From: Gemmatimonadota bacterium
GTDB taxonomy: Bacteria; JAAXHH01
Direction: 5' to 3'
Length of the DNA: 64,000 nt
Assembly (NCBI GenBank): GCA_009837395.1
Contig: VXTP01000044.1
Coordinates: 1-64,000, forward strand
Shown: one piece after another, positions 10,169-18,248 of the stretch
Layout: each line of letters starts with the position of its first letter
Position numbering within the stretch: position 1 is the stretch's first letter
Program-made: the position numbers and the translations under genes
The notes under the pieces: model-generated
Seen by the model: the letters and a program-made list of their open reading frames with translations, nothing else
Databases searched by the model: none
Told to the model about the DNA's origin: nothing

Positions 10169-11194
10169 CTACGCGAGCGTCCCGACCCATTGTTCCGACT
10201 GTTCCCACAGGCGTTTCGAGGCGTCGGCGTCGAGGCTGTCCGCGCTCGGTTCGGCGACGTTGCAGCGCTCGTAGTATCTTCCCCCTTGCAGCAGACGCCG
10301 GCTCGCGCACATTACGATGGTCTGCGCCCCGGCATTCGGGGACAGCAGGACCAGCGAGGCCAGCGCGGAACTGATACGATGGAGTGCCTTACCAATCCAG
10401 CCTTCAATCGCCTGCGGCAGGGTCAGGTTGGTCATGACGACGCCCGGGTGTACGGCCATCCCGTGCAGGTTGTGGGATTCGGCGAATCGCCTTTCAATTT
10501 CAAAGGCCAGGTGATTCATCGCCAGTTTCGACTTCCCATAGGCGTCCCAGGAGTGGTAGCGCGGCCTATCGCGGGGTGACAAATCACGTTGCGGCAAATC
10601 GCTGTTCGGCCCCTTGTCGAACAGGTCCGCGTTCCCTACCCTGTCGTGCAGGCCGGAGGACACGTTGACGACCCGTGCGTCGCCGCTTTCGATACCGGAT
10701 TGTTGCAGGAGGGGCAGCAGCACCCGGGTCAGGTGAAAGACGCCGAGATAGTTGGTCCGCCAGTGCACTTCGAAGCCATCTTCGGTCAAAGGCACTTCGC
10801 TGCGCGGGGCCAAAGTCTTCCTGTGGATGCCCGCGTTGTTGACCAGCACATGGAGCTTGCCCTGGTGTCGGTCGCGGTACCAGGCGGCGAAGGCGTTGAC
10901 GCTGTGCGCATCGGAGAGGTCCAGTGCGTGTGCCGTGAGGTTGTCCGCGTTATCGCCGCGCCTGCGAAGGTCGTCTTTCAGCGCCGCTTCCATCAGGGCT
11001 ACGTGCCGGACCCGGGTCGCCACGACCTTGGCCCCCCAGCCCGCGAGGACCCGCGCGGTTTCGTACCCGAGCGAACCGGGTGACGCCCCGGTCACGATCA
11101 CGTAGCGCCCCGACATATCGACCGGCGCTGCCATCGGTTTGGGGAGGAACATGCGCACCAGGTGCTGGGCGGTTTTGATAACTGGATTGGGCAT
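10169..11194 (-). CDS. Short-chain dehydrogenase/reductase (retinol-dehydrogenase-like)
   Basis: NAD(P)-dependent oxidoreductase with Rossmann fold. The cofactor motif is VTGASPGSLG (residues ~34-43, a variant of TGxxxGxG), followed by LVNNAG, VNVSS and the catalytic WDAYGKSKL (Tyr-x3-Lys). At 341 residues it is longer than classical SDRs and resembles the WW-oxidoreductase/retinol dehydrogenase group, with an N-terminal amphipathic stretch (IKTAQHLVRMFLPKP) that may touch the membrane. The first PhyH gene downstream (copy B) is on the same strand and may act on the same substrate. Confidence 0.9.
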   Translation of the reverse strand: MPNPVIKTAQHLVRMFLPKPMAAPVDMSGRYVIVTGASPGSLGYETARVLAGWGAKVVATRVRHVALMEAALKDDLRRRGDNADNLTAHALDLSDAHSVNAFAAWYRDRHQGKLHVLVNNAGIHRKTLAPRSEVPLTEDGFEVHWRTNYLGVFHLTRVLLPLLQQSGIESGDARVVNVSSGLHDRVGNADLFDKGPNSDLPQRDLSPRDRPRYHSWDAYGKSKLAMNHLAFEIERRFAESHNLHGMAVHPGVVMTNLTLPQAIEGWIGKALHRISSALASLVLLSPNAGAQTIVMCASRRLLQGGRYYERCNVAEPSADSLDADASKRLWEQSEQWVGTLA

Positions 11195-11278
11195 ATCCGG
11201 GGGTGTCCTGGTGCGGGCAGTGTCCAGATACAGGCCCAGGCGCCGGCGTGGCCGTAGGCGGGCCGTGTCCGAGGACCT

Positions 11279-11326
11279 GTCCAGGTGCGGGCAAGTCCAG
11301 GCGCGGGCAAGTCCAGGCGCGGGCCG
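11279..11326. repeat. Three 16-bp tandem repeats next to the PhyH-C stop
   Basis: Units GTCCAGGTGCGGGCAA, GTCCAGGCGCGGGCAA and GTCCAGGCGCGGGCCG are exactly contiguous (11279, 11295, 11311). On the minus strand they begin one base after the stop codon of the PhyH-C gene. Related words are scattered through 11200-11280. Confidence 0.75.
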
Positions 11327-11327
11327 C

Positions 11328-12218
11328 CTACCGCGGCTCCCGCTTGACCACGTCCAGGTCCCAATCCCTCCAGTAGTACTTCACCGGGTCGTCCTCATCC
11401 CAATGTTCGTAGACCTGGTCCCACGTCAGCCAGTTCATGTGGGGCTGGAGAGAATCCTCCCGGACGGGGTGGCTTCTCGGCTGGTACCGGTAGTCGGAGG
11501 ACAGCCGGAGACGGTCCGTGGTCATGTTGTCCCGGCCCTGGTGAATCGTCAGGCTGTGCAGGATAATCACGTCGCCGCAGGCGTAGTCGCCACCGACCCA
11601 GGCGGAATCGTCCTCTACAGGAACCTGCCGCCCGCCCGGCCCCACGCCTTCGGTCGTCTCCAGCATGCCGCTACGATGGGATCCCCGGTTGACGGCGAGT
11701 CCGCCGAGTTCCTCCGGACAGTCACCCAGCGGGATCCAGCCCGTCCATGTCTCGTTCGAACCGCCGATGAAATAGTTGTCCTGGTGCGGCGGGGTCGAGT
11801 GGGTGTTCGTGTCCGGGAATACGAGGCGGCAGATGTTCCGGCTGTGGGCTAGCACGGGTTCTTCGAACAGCACTTCGAGCATGTGGATGACCGCGGGGTC
11901 GAGGGCCAGTGCGTGGAAGTCGCGGATCCGCTGGACATCGTCGTAGAAAGCAATCCAGCGCGGGTCGTCACCTTCGAAAACGCTGATGCCTGGATTTGCG
12001 ATGCCGGCCATGAGATCCGAGCCGGGGGCGAGCCAACCATGTTCCCGGCACACGCCGAGCACCTGGCGCCGGACCTCCATCACGCGCGCCGGATCGAGCA
12101 GTCGCCGAAAGAACAGGCAGCCGTGCTCCGCGGCGCGTTGCCGCAGTTCGTCGGGGCGTCTCAGCAGGTCCGTCGCATCTTCCAGCGCGTGGATCTGCTT
12201 CATGTCGACCATCGCCAT
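11328..12218 (-). CDS. PhyH-family dioxygenase (copy C)
   Basis: 296-residue Fe(II)/2-oxoglutarate dioxygenase: HxD in TPPHQDNYFIGG, distal His in LTIHQGRDN, and an RLRLSSDYRYQ segment supplying the 2-oxoglutarate arginine. GGGAGAGGA lies about eight bases before the chosen ATG (MAMVDMK); the upstream extension to 12254 has no ribosome site. The C-terminal extension (WLTWDQVYEHW...) is typical of a PhyH subgroup in Latescibacterota/Poribacteria-like genomes as far as I recall. Substrate unknown. Confidence 0.88.
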   Translation of the reverse strand: MAMVDMKQIHALEDATDLLRRPDELRQRAAEHGCLFFRRLLDPARVMEVRRQVLGVCREHGWLAPGSDLMAGIANPGISVFEGDDPRWIAFYDDVQRIRDFHALALDPAVIHMLEVLFEEPVLAHSRNICRLVFPDTNTHSTPPHQDNYFIGGSNETWTGWIPLGDCPEELGGLAVNRGSHRSGMLETTEGVGPGGRQVPVEDDSAWVGGDYACGDVIILHSLTIHQGRDNMTTDRLRLSSDYRYQPRSHPVREDSLQPHMNWLTWDQVYEHWDEDDPVKYYWRDWDLDVVKREPR

Positions 12219-12356
12219 AGCCTGTTCCTCTCCCGGTATTGCCCGCAAGATCAACCTGAAGTCATGTCCTCAACCGTATAGATGTCTCAAGATGGTATTA
12301 TGCGAGATTCGGACACGTTATGCCAGCGCTAAGTAGATGAGTACCCTGGCAATAAG

Positions 12357-13496
12357 CTACCGCTCATCACGGGGCGGCCACTGTCTTGCCATCTCGCCCG
12401 AGTAAAGAGATTCCGGACGAAAGATACGATCGACGGCCCGCTGCTCGATGCAGTGTGCTGTCCAGCCGGCGACGCGTCCCAAGGCGAACATGGGGGTGAA
12501 GAGGTCCGGGTGGAGCCCCAGCCCCTTGAGGAGAAGAGCGGTGTAGAACTCGACGTTGGTCTGCAGGCGCCGGCCGGGTTTGTATTCTTCGAGGAGTTCG
12601 AGGGCGGTTTTCTCGACGTGCACGGCCAGGTCGTACAGGTCGTACAGGTCGTACAGGTCGTCTTCACGGTCGTCGTCTTCATGGTCGAAGAAGGCGCGCG
12701 CGGCGCGCGAAAGGACGTCGGCCCGCGGGTCGCGAACCCGGTATACCGCGTGACCGAAACCCATGAGCCGTTCACCGGACTCAAGCCGTTCGCGAAGGTA
12801 GGATTCGGCGTTATCGGCGTCGCCGATCGCTTCGAGCATGGAAATGACGGGGCCGGGTGCGCCGCCGTGGAGGGGTCCTTTGAGCGCGCTGATCGCACCT
12901 GAAACGGCAGAAACGAAGTCCGAACGCGTGGAAACGATAACCCGCGCCGTGAAGGTGGAAGCGTTCATGCCGTGGTCGATCACCGTGTTGAGATAGGTCG
13001 TCAGTGCCCGTACTCGATCACCGCCGGGGATTTCGCCGTCCAGCATGTACAGCAGATTGGCCGCGTGGCCGAGACTGGCGTCGGGTGCTACCGGTTCTTT
13101 GCCGTGAAGAAGGCGCCAGTAGGCCGCCACGATGGTCGGCAGGCCGGCCACCAGGGACCGGGCGTCGGCTGTGTCGTCGATGGAAGGAAGGGAGGCCGCG
13201 GCCATGCGAACCACGTCGATGACAGGTCGGCGTTCCTTTGCCGCGCCGCGCAACAGATCGTGGGTGACCCCGGATAGCGGACGGCTCGCGGCCAGTTCAC
13301 TCGTGAATCCATCGAGGGCAGCCTCGGTGGGCAGCCCCCCGTGCCACAGGAGGTATACCATCTCCTCGTAAGTCGCCCTTTCGGCAATCTCCTCGAGTGG
13401 ATATCCCCCGATGACCAGTATGCCGGCTTCGCCATCGACATGACTCAGGCGGGTTTCCGCCGCTACGACGTCCTTGAGTCCGGGTGAAAATGACAT
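12357..13496 (-). CDS. Citrate synthase family protein with an internal 9-bp repeat
   Basis: 379 residues. The two substrate-binding/catalytic histidines are in IDHGMNASTF and GFGHAVYRVRDPRA. The third catalytic position, normally Asp in NVDFY, is Glu here (NVEFYTALLL), as in some actinobacterial-type homologues. Family members condense acetyl-CoA or propionyl-CoA with oxaloacetate. Between the second His and the C-terminal helices an acidic insertion contains three DLY repeats encoded by a 9-bp tandem repeat. The start is ATG with GGGAG; it lies two bases after the leuB stop, so the pair is probably translationally coupled. True citrate synthase, 2-methylcitrate synthase or another chain-extension enzyme cannot be separated by eye. 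Confidence 0.88.
   Translation of the reverse strand: MSFSPGLKDVVAAETRLSHVDGEAGILVIGGYPLEEIAERATYEEMVYLLWHGGLPTEAALDGFTSELAASRPLSGVTHDLLRGAAKERRPVIDVVRMAAASLPSIDDTADARSLVAGLPTIVAAYWRLLHGKEPVAPDASLGHAANLLYMLDGEIPGGDRVRALTTYLNTVIDHGMNASTFTARVIVSTRSDFVSAVSGAISALKGPLHGGAPGPVISMLEAIGDADNAESYLRERLESGERLMGFGHAVYRVRDPRADVLSRAARAFFDHEDDDREDDLYDLYDLYDLAVHVEKTALELLEEYKPGRRLQTNVEFYTALLLKGLGLHPDLFTPMFALGRVAGWTAHCIEQRAVDRIFRPESLYSGEMARQWPPRDER
12628..12662. repeat. 9-bp microsatellite inside the citrate synthase gene
   Basis: AGGTCGTAC is repeated three times and followed by a fourth partial unit. The unit length keeps the frame and encodes repeated Asp-Leu-Tyr. Copy number may vary between strains. Confidence 0.8.
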
Positions 13497-13498
13497 GA

Positions 13499-14578
13499 TC
13501 ACTCCCTTAACATTTCAACCACCAGATCGCCCATTTCCGACGTGGATACCCTCTGTTGACCGGGCGACCTCAGGATGTCCGCGGTCCTGTATCCTTCTTC
13601 GATCACCTTGCCGACCGCGCGATCGATATCGTCGGCGCCGTCGGGACAGTCCAGGCTGTACCGCAGCATCAGGGCGCCGCTCAGGATCGTTCCGATGGGA
13701 TTCGCGATGTTCTTGCCTTCAATGTCGTTCGCGCTCCCGTGTATCGGCTCGTACAGCGAAGTGCCGTCCAGCGGGATCTCCGCGGACGGGACCATTCCGA
13801 TAGACCCGGCAAGTACGGCCGCCTCGTCGCCCAGAATGTCACCGAACATGTTGGGCATGATGATCACGTCGTACTCGGCGGGCCGCTGGATCAGGTTCAT
13901 GGCGCCTGCGTCGACGATTTCATGCCGTGTATCGACATCGGGATATATCGGGGCCACTTCATCGACGACATCGCGCCAGAGCCTGGAGGATTCCAGGGCA
14001 TTCCACTTCGACATCGAGGTCAGTCTGCCACGCCTCTGCCGCGCCAGTTCGTATCCGTAGCGGGCCAGTCGTTCGACCTGGAAATCGTAGTACTCGATGG
14101 TATCGACGGCCCTTCTGCCGCTGGGGGTGACTTCGCTGAACTTGGGCCGTCCGTAGTAGGCGCCGCTGGAAAGCTCACGCAGTATGATGAAATCAACACC
14201 CCCGCTTATGAGATCGGCTTTGACTGCGGACGCGTCTTCCAGCCCCGCGTACAATCGGAACTGCCGTAGATTCGCGTAGACGTTTAGTTCCTGCCGTAGT
14301 CGAATCAGGGCATGGTCCGCCCGGTCCTGCATGTCCAGGTGGTCCCATTTTGGCCCGCCCACCGCGCCGAAGAGTACCGCGTCGCTGCGCCTGCAAGCCT
14401 CCACGAGTTCATGGGACAAGGCGACGCCCTGCGCATCGAGCAGCGCACCCCCGACCAGGTGGTGGGAGAAATCGAGATCCAGTTGGTGTCGCTCCCCCAC
14501 AGCCTTCAGAACCTTAACGGCCTCGCGGGTTATTTCAGGTCCGATCCCGTCTCCGGGCAGCACGGCGATCTGGTGCAA
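13499..14578 (-). CDS. leuB: 3-isopropylmalate dehydrogenase
   Basis: NAD-dependent beta-decarboxylating dehydrogenase of 359 residues. Visible are LPGDGIGPEI at the N-terminus, the arginines of LRQELNVYANLR, RELSSGAYYG, SKWNALESSRLWR with the catalytic Lys (usually in DKANVLESSRLWR), the Mg-binding NMFGDILGDEAA and the NAD-binding YEPIHGSANDIEGKNIANP. TTG start with AGGAGG six bases upstream. In leucine synthesis it oxidises 3-isopropylmalate; neither leuA nor leuCD is nearby. The partner here is a citrate synthase, so a related 3-hydroxyacid dehydrogenase role (e.g. on malate-type substrates) is possible. SKWN and SSGAYYG deviate from the commonest LeuB motifs. Confidence 0.85.
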   Translation of the reverse strand: MHQIAVLPGDGIGPEITREAVKVLKAVGERHQLDLDFSHHLVGGALLDAQGVALSHELVEACRRSDAVLFGAVGGPKWDHLDMQDRADHALIRLRQELNVYANLRQFRLYAGLEDASAVKADLISGGVDFIILRELSSGAYYGRPKFSEVTPSGRRAVDTIEYYDFQVERLARYGYELARQRRGRLTSMSKWNALESSRLWRDVVDEVAPIYPDVDTRHEIVDAGAMNLIQRPAEYDVIIMPNMFGDILGDEAAVLAGSIGMVPSAEIPLDGTSLYEPIHGSANDIEGKNIANPIGTILSGALMLRYSLDCPDGADDIDRAVGKVIEEGYRTADILRSPGQQRVSTSEMGDLVVEMLRE

Positions 14579-14628
14579 GTCGTTCCTCCTTTATCAGGCA
14601 GTTGTCCCGTCCGTAAACAAAAGGTGAT

Positions 14629-14662
14629 TTGACATATTGTCAATATTGATTAAAATATCAAT
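14629..14662 (+). promoter_or_regulatory. Promoter overlapped by two perfect inverted repeats
   Basis: TTGACA (14629-14634) and TAAAAT (14651-14656), 16 bases apart, form a good sigma-70-type promoter for the downstream HTH-citrate synthase gene. The -35 lies in the palindrome TTGACATATTGTCAA (14629-14643); the -10 is the centre of ATTGATTAAAATATCAAT (14645-14662). The palindromes also lie upstream of the divergent leuB gene, so one regulator, plausibly the HTH-citrate synthase itself, could control both directions. Confidence 0.65.
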
Positions 14663-14723
14663 CAACATATATTCTTGAAATGAGACACCCCACAACGGGC
14701 CGTATATACGAGAGGACATTGCA

Positions 14724-15947
14724 GTGAACAGCAGAAGATACATGACATCCACCGAAGCGGCTTCCGCGCTGAATATCAGCCCGTCGACGCTCTATGCGTA
14801 CGTTAGCCGCGGCATGATCCGGTCTGAAGCAAGCGGCGACGGCAGGCGGAAGCGGTTGTATCGCAGTGAAGACATCGAGCGGTTGAAGGCCCGCAAGAGA
14901 TCCCGCCGGAATCCGGGTTGGGCGGTAAAACGAGCCCTGTACACGGGGGATCCTATCCTGGAATCGGCAATTACGTTGATCACGGACGAGCGGCTGTTCT
15001 ACCGGGGCCGGGACGCGACGATCCTGGCGGCAAACGAATCGTTCGAGCGCGTTGCTGCCTTGATCTGGACCAATGATAAGCGGTTCTCTTTTCCGATTTT
15101 CTCAAACACCTACCAGAAGGACTACCGCGAAAGCTGGTTGAAATTGAACAACCTCAAACCCGTCGAACGCTTCCAGTCGCTGCTTCCCCTGGCCGAGGCG
15201 GATGACCTGGCCGCACTGGACCTGCGGCGGGACACGGTCGCCGCCACGGGCATGCGGATTCTCTGGTTCATGACAGGCGTAGCCACGGGCGAAGACCCGA
15301 TGGGCGGGATCGCCCAGGCCTTGCGAAGGGCCTGGGCGCCGGAGATTGATGGCGCGGCGGAACTGATCAATACGACCCTGGTGTTGTTCGCGGATCACGA
15401 ATTGAATGTATCGACCTTTACCGTGCGATGCGCCGCATCGGCGGGAACGACGCCCTACAGTGCGGTATGCGCGGGACTTGCGGCACTGCGCGGCTACAAG
15501 CACGGCGCAGCCAGCGAGCGCGTCGAAGCGCTGTTTCAGGAGGCGGAATCGATCGGCAGCGTTGAACGGGCGATCGCCAATCGGTTGCGGATCGGTGAGA
15601 AGATCCCCGGATTCGGGCACGCCGTCTATCGCGACGTGGACCCGCGGGCAAGCCTGCTGTTGCGCAAGCTGGAAGATCGGTTTCCGGGATCGAAGGACCT
15701 GCTACTCGCGCGGGAAATCATCGAAACAACCCATCGTCTGGTCCCGGACCGTTACAACATCGACCTGGCCCTCACGGCGCTGGTGCGCGTCCTAAATATG
15801 CCCGAAGGCAGCGCCATGGCCCTGTTCGCCCTCGGCCGCACGGCCGGCTGGATCGGACACGCGATCGAACAGTACGAAAGGGACCAGCTCATCCGGCCGC
15901 GGGCCAGATACACCGGGTTGCGGCCGCCGCAGATTTCCAATTCCTGA
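14724..15947 (+). CDS. MerR-type HTH domain fused to a citrate-synthase-family domain
   Basis: 407 residues. Residues ~6-60 form an excisionase/MerR-like winged HTH (MTSTEAASALNISPSTLYAYVSR then RLYRSEDIERLKAR). The rest is a citrate synthase fold with the catalytic triad intact: H in DHELNVSTF, H in GFGHAVYRDVDPRA, D in NIDLALTAL. GTG start preceded by GAGAGG. Citrate synthases with N-terminal HTH are known from genome annotation, but their role is poorly described. Position opposite a leuB-citrate synthase pair with shared palindromes suggests metabolite-sensing autoregulation, or an enzyme that moonlights as regulator (inference). Confidence 0.85.
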   Translation: MNSRRYMTSTEAASALNISPSTLYAYVSRGMIRSEASGDGRRKRLYRSEDIERLKARKRSRRNPGWAVKRALYTGDPILESAITLITDERLFYRGRDATILAANESFERVAALIWTNDKRFSFPIFSNTYQKDYRESWLKLNNLKPVERFQSLLPLAEADDLAALDLRRDTVAATGMRILWFMTGVATGEDPMGGIAQALRRAWAPEIDGAAELINTTLVLFADHELNVSTFTVRCAASAGTTPYSAVCAGLAALRGYKHGAASERVEALFQEAESIGSVERAIANRLRIGEKIPGFGHAVYRDVDPRASLLLRKLEDRFPGSKDLLLAREIIETTHRLVPDRYNIDLALTALVRVLNMPEGSAMALFALGRTAGWIGHAIEQYERDQLIRPRARYTGLRPPQISNS

Positions 15948-16349
15948 ATGGCGTCCAAAAAAACCGGCCCGGTTTGCGTCTGTTCACGCTTTCCCGGGAA
16001 CCTGTGAATTGCCATGGTCGTAAAACGGGGTAGAGACGCCGTCAACCTCGACGAGTCTGCGAGGAAAGGCCATGATCGGGATCTGGGTGTGCAAATGCTT
16101 CTCTTTTTTGCAGGACAGGCTGTCTCTGGACGGGTTGGTGGATTTGTGCGGTCTGCACGTCAACTCGTTGTCTCGCAAGATCCTGCTACCTGTCTCTTCG
16201 GCACCGGTCATTTTCGTCGATGACGATTCACACACAAAACACGGATTGCCAGATGTCATACGCAGCAGCTGGCAGTCGAGATCTCCTCCATGACCACATG
16301 TCCGTAGTTCCTTCCTGTTCTCATTCACACAGCAACAAGGGAGCTACCC
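15948..16349. other. Intergenic region, no gene recognised
   Basis: About 400 bases. A minus-strand frame at 15984-16328 and short plus-strand frames exist, but none has family-like sequence, a convincing ribosome site or a domain I recognise. The right end carries AAGGGAG, the ribosome site of the gene at 16350. Confidence 0.5.
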
Positions 16350-17144
16350 ATGTCACGGTCAAACTTCATTTCCTACTTTCTGGTCCCTTTAGTCGCGGTC
16401 ACGTTGGTGGTCGTCTGGATCGGATTCTCCGGTTCCACGACGTCACCGCAGGTGAAGCAGTCGACGGAGCCGGCGCAGCAGGCGCAGCCGGCGCTGCATT
16501 GGAAGCCGGCACCGGCCGTCTTCAATGCGATGTCCCTGGTCCGGCCCGTGCACCACGGTCCTAACCACCCTCCGGTCGTAAACGACCCGGTCTATGATAG
16601 TTCTCGCGTCGTCCAGTTCCCTGCGGGTCCCGGGACGGAACTGGAGTTCGAGGGGGATCCGGCGTCGGACTATGAGAAGGATGTTATTACCTACCGGTTC
16701 GGTATCGCGATTCCCGGCAGGCTGGGCATTCGATCCCCCGAGGAAGCGCTGCTCTGTGTCGATCGGTATGGCAGTCGATTCATCATCCGGCCCCGGAGTT
16801 CCGTAACGCCGGCTGAATTTGCGTCTGTATACGGAAACGTCGGTATCGTTCCCGTACTGCCGGCGGTCATCTTCGCCAGTGACGGCAAATCGGAAGGCAA
16901 ACCGGTGTTATTCAACCTTTCACTGGTGTATGACGCATCCACCGGGAATACGTCGCACTCCGAATCTATGGGAGAACATCCTGGTGAAACGTCCGGTACC
17001 ATTGACCGGTTTGAAGCCGAATACGATTCGATTGACGGAGCGTATGCAAAACTGGCCAGAATTTCGGCTGTATCCCGGGTGTGGCGACTTGATCCGCCGT
17101 TACCTTTCTCCGGAACAGTCCGTCCGTTCCAGACCACGAGGTGA
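16350..17144 (+). CDS. Secreted/membrane-anchored protein, unknown (possible cadherin-like fold)
   Basis: 264 residues with an N-terminal hydrophobic segment (YFLVPLVAVTLVVVWIGFSG, residues ~9-28) serving as signal anchor, then a linker rich in Gln/Pro/Ala. A segment starting NHPPVVNDPVYD with later LEFEGDPASDYEKDVITYRFG resembles the opening and calcium-site spacing of bacterial cadherin-like domains (pattern impression only). AAGGGAG upstream of ATG supports the start. The stop codon sits in an 18-bp tandem duplication. Probably acts outside the cytoplasmic membrane; role unknown. Confidence 0.65.
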   Translation: MSRSNFISYFLVPLVAVTLVVVWIGFSGSTTSPQVKQSTEPAQQAQPALHWKPAPAVFNAMSLVRPVHHGPNHPPVVNDPVYDSSRVVQFPAGPGTELEFEGDPASDYEKDVITYRFGIAIPGRLGIRSPEEALLCVDRYGSRFIIRPRSSVTPAEFASVYGNVGIVPVLPAVIFASDGKSEGKPVLFNLSLVYDASTGNTSHSESMGEHPGETSGTIDRFEAEYDSIDGAYAKLARISAVSRVWRLDPPLPFSGTVRPFQTTR

Positions 17145-17168
17145 AGGGACGCCACGAGGTGAAGGGAC
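17134..17168. repeat. 18-bp tandem duplication over a stop codon
   Basis: CCACGAGGTGAAGGGAC occurs at 17134-17150 and 17152-17168. The TGA of the preceding gene (17142-17144) is inside the first unit. Confidence 0.75.
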
Positions 17169-17202
17169 ACCTCGCATCGTGAACCGGCCCTACTTGACCA
17201 GG

Positions 17203-17231
17203 CGTGGCCCCGTGGATGGCGCGGGGCCACG
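17203..17231 (+). terminator. Strong GC hairpin between convergent genes
   Basis: CGTGGCCCCG (17203-17212) pairs perfectly with CGGGGCCACG (17222-17231) around a nine-base loop. It sits between a plus-strand gene ending at 17144 and minus-strand genes ending near 17262. No T-run follows on either strand, so intrinsic termination is uncertain; it may simply stabilise 3' ends. Confidence 0.4.
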
Positions 17232-17261
17232 TTATCCATGAACTCCACAGAAGAGTAGGTG

Positions 17262-17440
17262 CTAGATTTTGCCGACGATCTCGACGGACAGCACCAGCGT
17301 CCGCTGTACCGATTTCCAAGTTTCCGGATTCGTCGCACACAGCAGCCCCTTGCGGTCATCCACAGGGGTGTACTCGGTGTCGTCCAACCTTCGCACGAAA
17401 CCGCCCGCCTCCTGCGCAATCAGGACGCCTGGTCCGTGAT
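17262..17440 (-). pseudogene. Duplicated C-terminal fragment of the inositol-monophosphatase-like gene
   Basis: The minus-strand frame from HGPGVLIAQEAGGFVRRLDD to a TAG at 17262 matches the last 56 residues of the intact gene at 18249-19073; 45 of 56 aligned residues are identical by eye. Homology stops abruptly at 17440, nine bases downstream of the HTH gene stop. No start codon or 5' part of the phosphatase is present. The fragment has diverged mainly at the last codons (ends VEIVGKI rather than VSVVG), so it is not a very recent copy. Confidence 0.85.
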
Positions 17441-17449
17441 TATTTGCGC

Positions 17450-17689
17450 CTATCCGCGACGCCCGGGCTCTGCATCGACGAACTGAAACACTTTTTCGAG
17501 CGGCTCCCCGAATACGTGGGCTATCCGGAACGCGACCTCGAGCGACGGCGAGTATTTGCCGCCCTCGATCGCGTTGACCGTCTGCCGGGTGACACCGACC
17601 TGGTCGGCGAGTTGCTGCTGCGTCATCTCGCCGTGGCGGAACCGCAGGATCCGGATCTGGTTGCGGATGCTCACTCTCGATCTAGCCAC
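17450..17689 (-). CDS. Small Cro/CI-type HTH regulator
   Basis: 79 residues. The HTH is TQQQLADQVGVTRQTVNAIE with the typical GGKYSPSLEVAFRIAHVFG continuation and an EPLEKVFQFV tail, the YozG-like group of XRE regulators. The upstream open frame does not fit; GTG two bases after the stop of the membrane gene, with GGGGGA upstream, is chosen. It forms a two-gene unit with the membrane protein and likely autoregulates the promoter at 18160-18200. A paralogous unit lies at 29693-30282. Confidence 0.88.
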   Translation of the reverse strand: MARSRVSIRNQIRILRFRHGEMTQQQLADQVGVTRQTVNAIEGGKYSPSLEVAFRIAHVFGEPLEKVFQFVDAEPGRRG

Positions 17690-17691
17690 GT

Positions 17692-18111
17692 TCAGATCCC
17701 CCGGCGGTAGTAGACGATCTGCAACACGTTCTTCGTCACCTCGGATACGAACAACGAGATGAGAAGCAGGTGAGCCACCCAGACGCTGCCGACCGAAAAG
17801 ATCAGCGCAGTGATCGCGCCGATGACGCCGAAGCCCAGGATCCACGACGACCCACTTTCCGCGCGCCAACCGATGAGCCGATCACGCTCGTCGACCTCGT
17901 CCGACCGGCTGGTGGCTGCCGCGACGATGTGTCCTACGATATTTACGGCCACGATGAAGACGACCGCCACGGCGAAGACCGGCACGTAGGGTGGCAAGGC
18001 ACTGACACCGTTTGACAGCATGCGGCCGGCGACAATCAGGTAGCCGCCCAGGCCGATGAAGTAACTGACGAATTCAACCCAGACACTCTTCTCTTCGAAG
18101 GACATGTTCAT
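17692..18111 (-). CDS. Four-TM membrane protein paired with an HTH regulator (DUF2178-like)
   Basis: 139 residues, about four hydrophobic segments (~15-33, 42-65, 92-110, 112-130). The central DEVDERDRLIGWRAES motif and terminal QIVYYRRG are shared by small membrane proteins that routinely precede YozG-like HTH genes. GGGAG lies four bases before the first ATG (ten before an alternative ATG two codons later). Function unknown; the pairing suggests a membrane-sensing or self-regulating module. Confidence 0.8.
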   Translation of the reverse strand: MNMSFEEKSVWVEFVSYFIGLGGYLIVAGRMLSNGVSALPPYVPVFAVAVVFIVAVNIVGHIVAAATSRSDEVDERDRLIGWRAESGSSWILGFGVIGAITALIFSVGSVWVAHLLLISLFVSEVTKNVLQIVYYRRGI

Positions 18112-18159
18112 GCGTCTCCCAATGCGGATTAGATGACTGATATACTTGACATGGTGTAA

Positions 18160-18200
18160 AAAATACTAGACATTAACTGGCGTGTCAAGAATTTTTGACA
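18160..18200 (-). promoter_or_regulatory. Promoter and palindromic operator of the TM/HTH unit
   Basis: Read on the minus strand: TTGACA (18183-18188), 17-base spacer, TATTTT (18160-18165). The -35 is half of a perfect 6-6-6 palindrome TGTCAA/TTGACA (18183-18200), and a third TTGACA lies at 18146-18151. This is a plausible operator for the HTH protein encoded in the unit. Confidence 0.65.
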
Positions 18201-18248
18201 TCAGTATTTGTCCGGCACCTAAAGTCGTAGCAGAGCCTTACGCGGAGC

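Noticed and set aside
12628-12662. Possible CRISPR-like or VNTR array
   Set aside because: Only a 9-bp in-frame microsatellite within a gene; no spacers. No CRISPR array was seen anywhere in the window.
15984-16328. Minus-strand 114-codon frame in the gap before the secreted protein
   Set aside because: No recognisable domain, no ribosome site, Cys/Ser/His-rich composition unlike neighbours.
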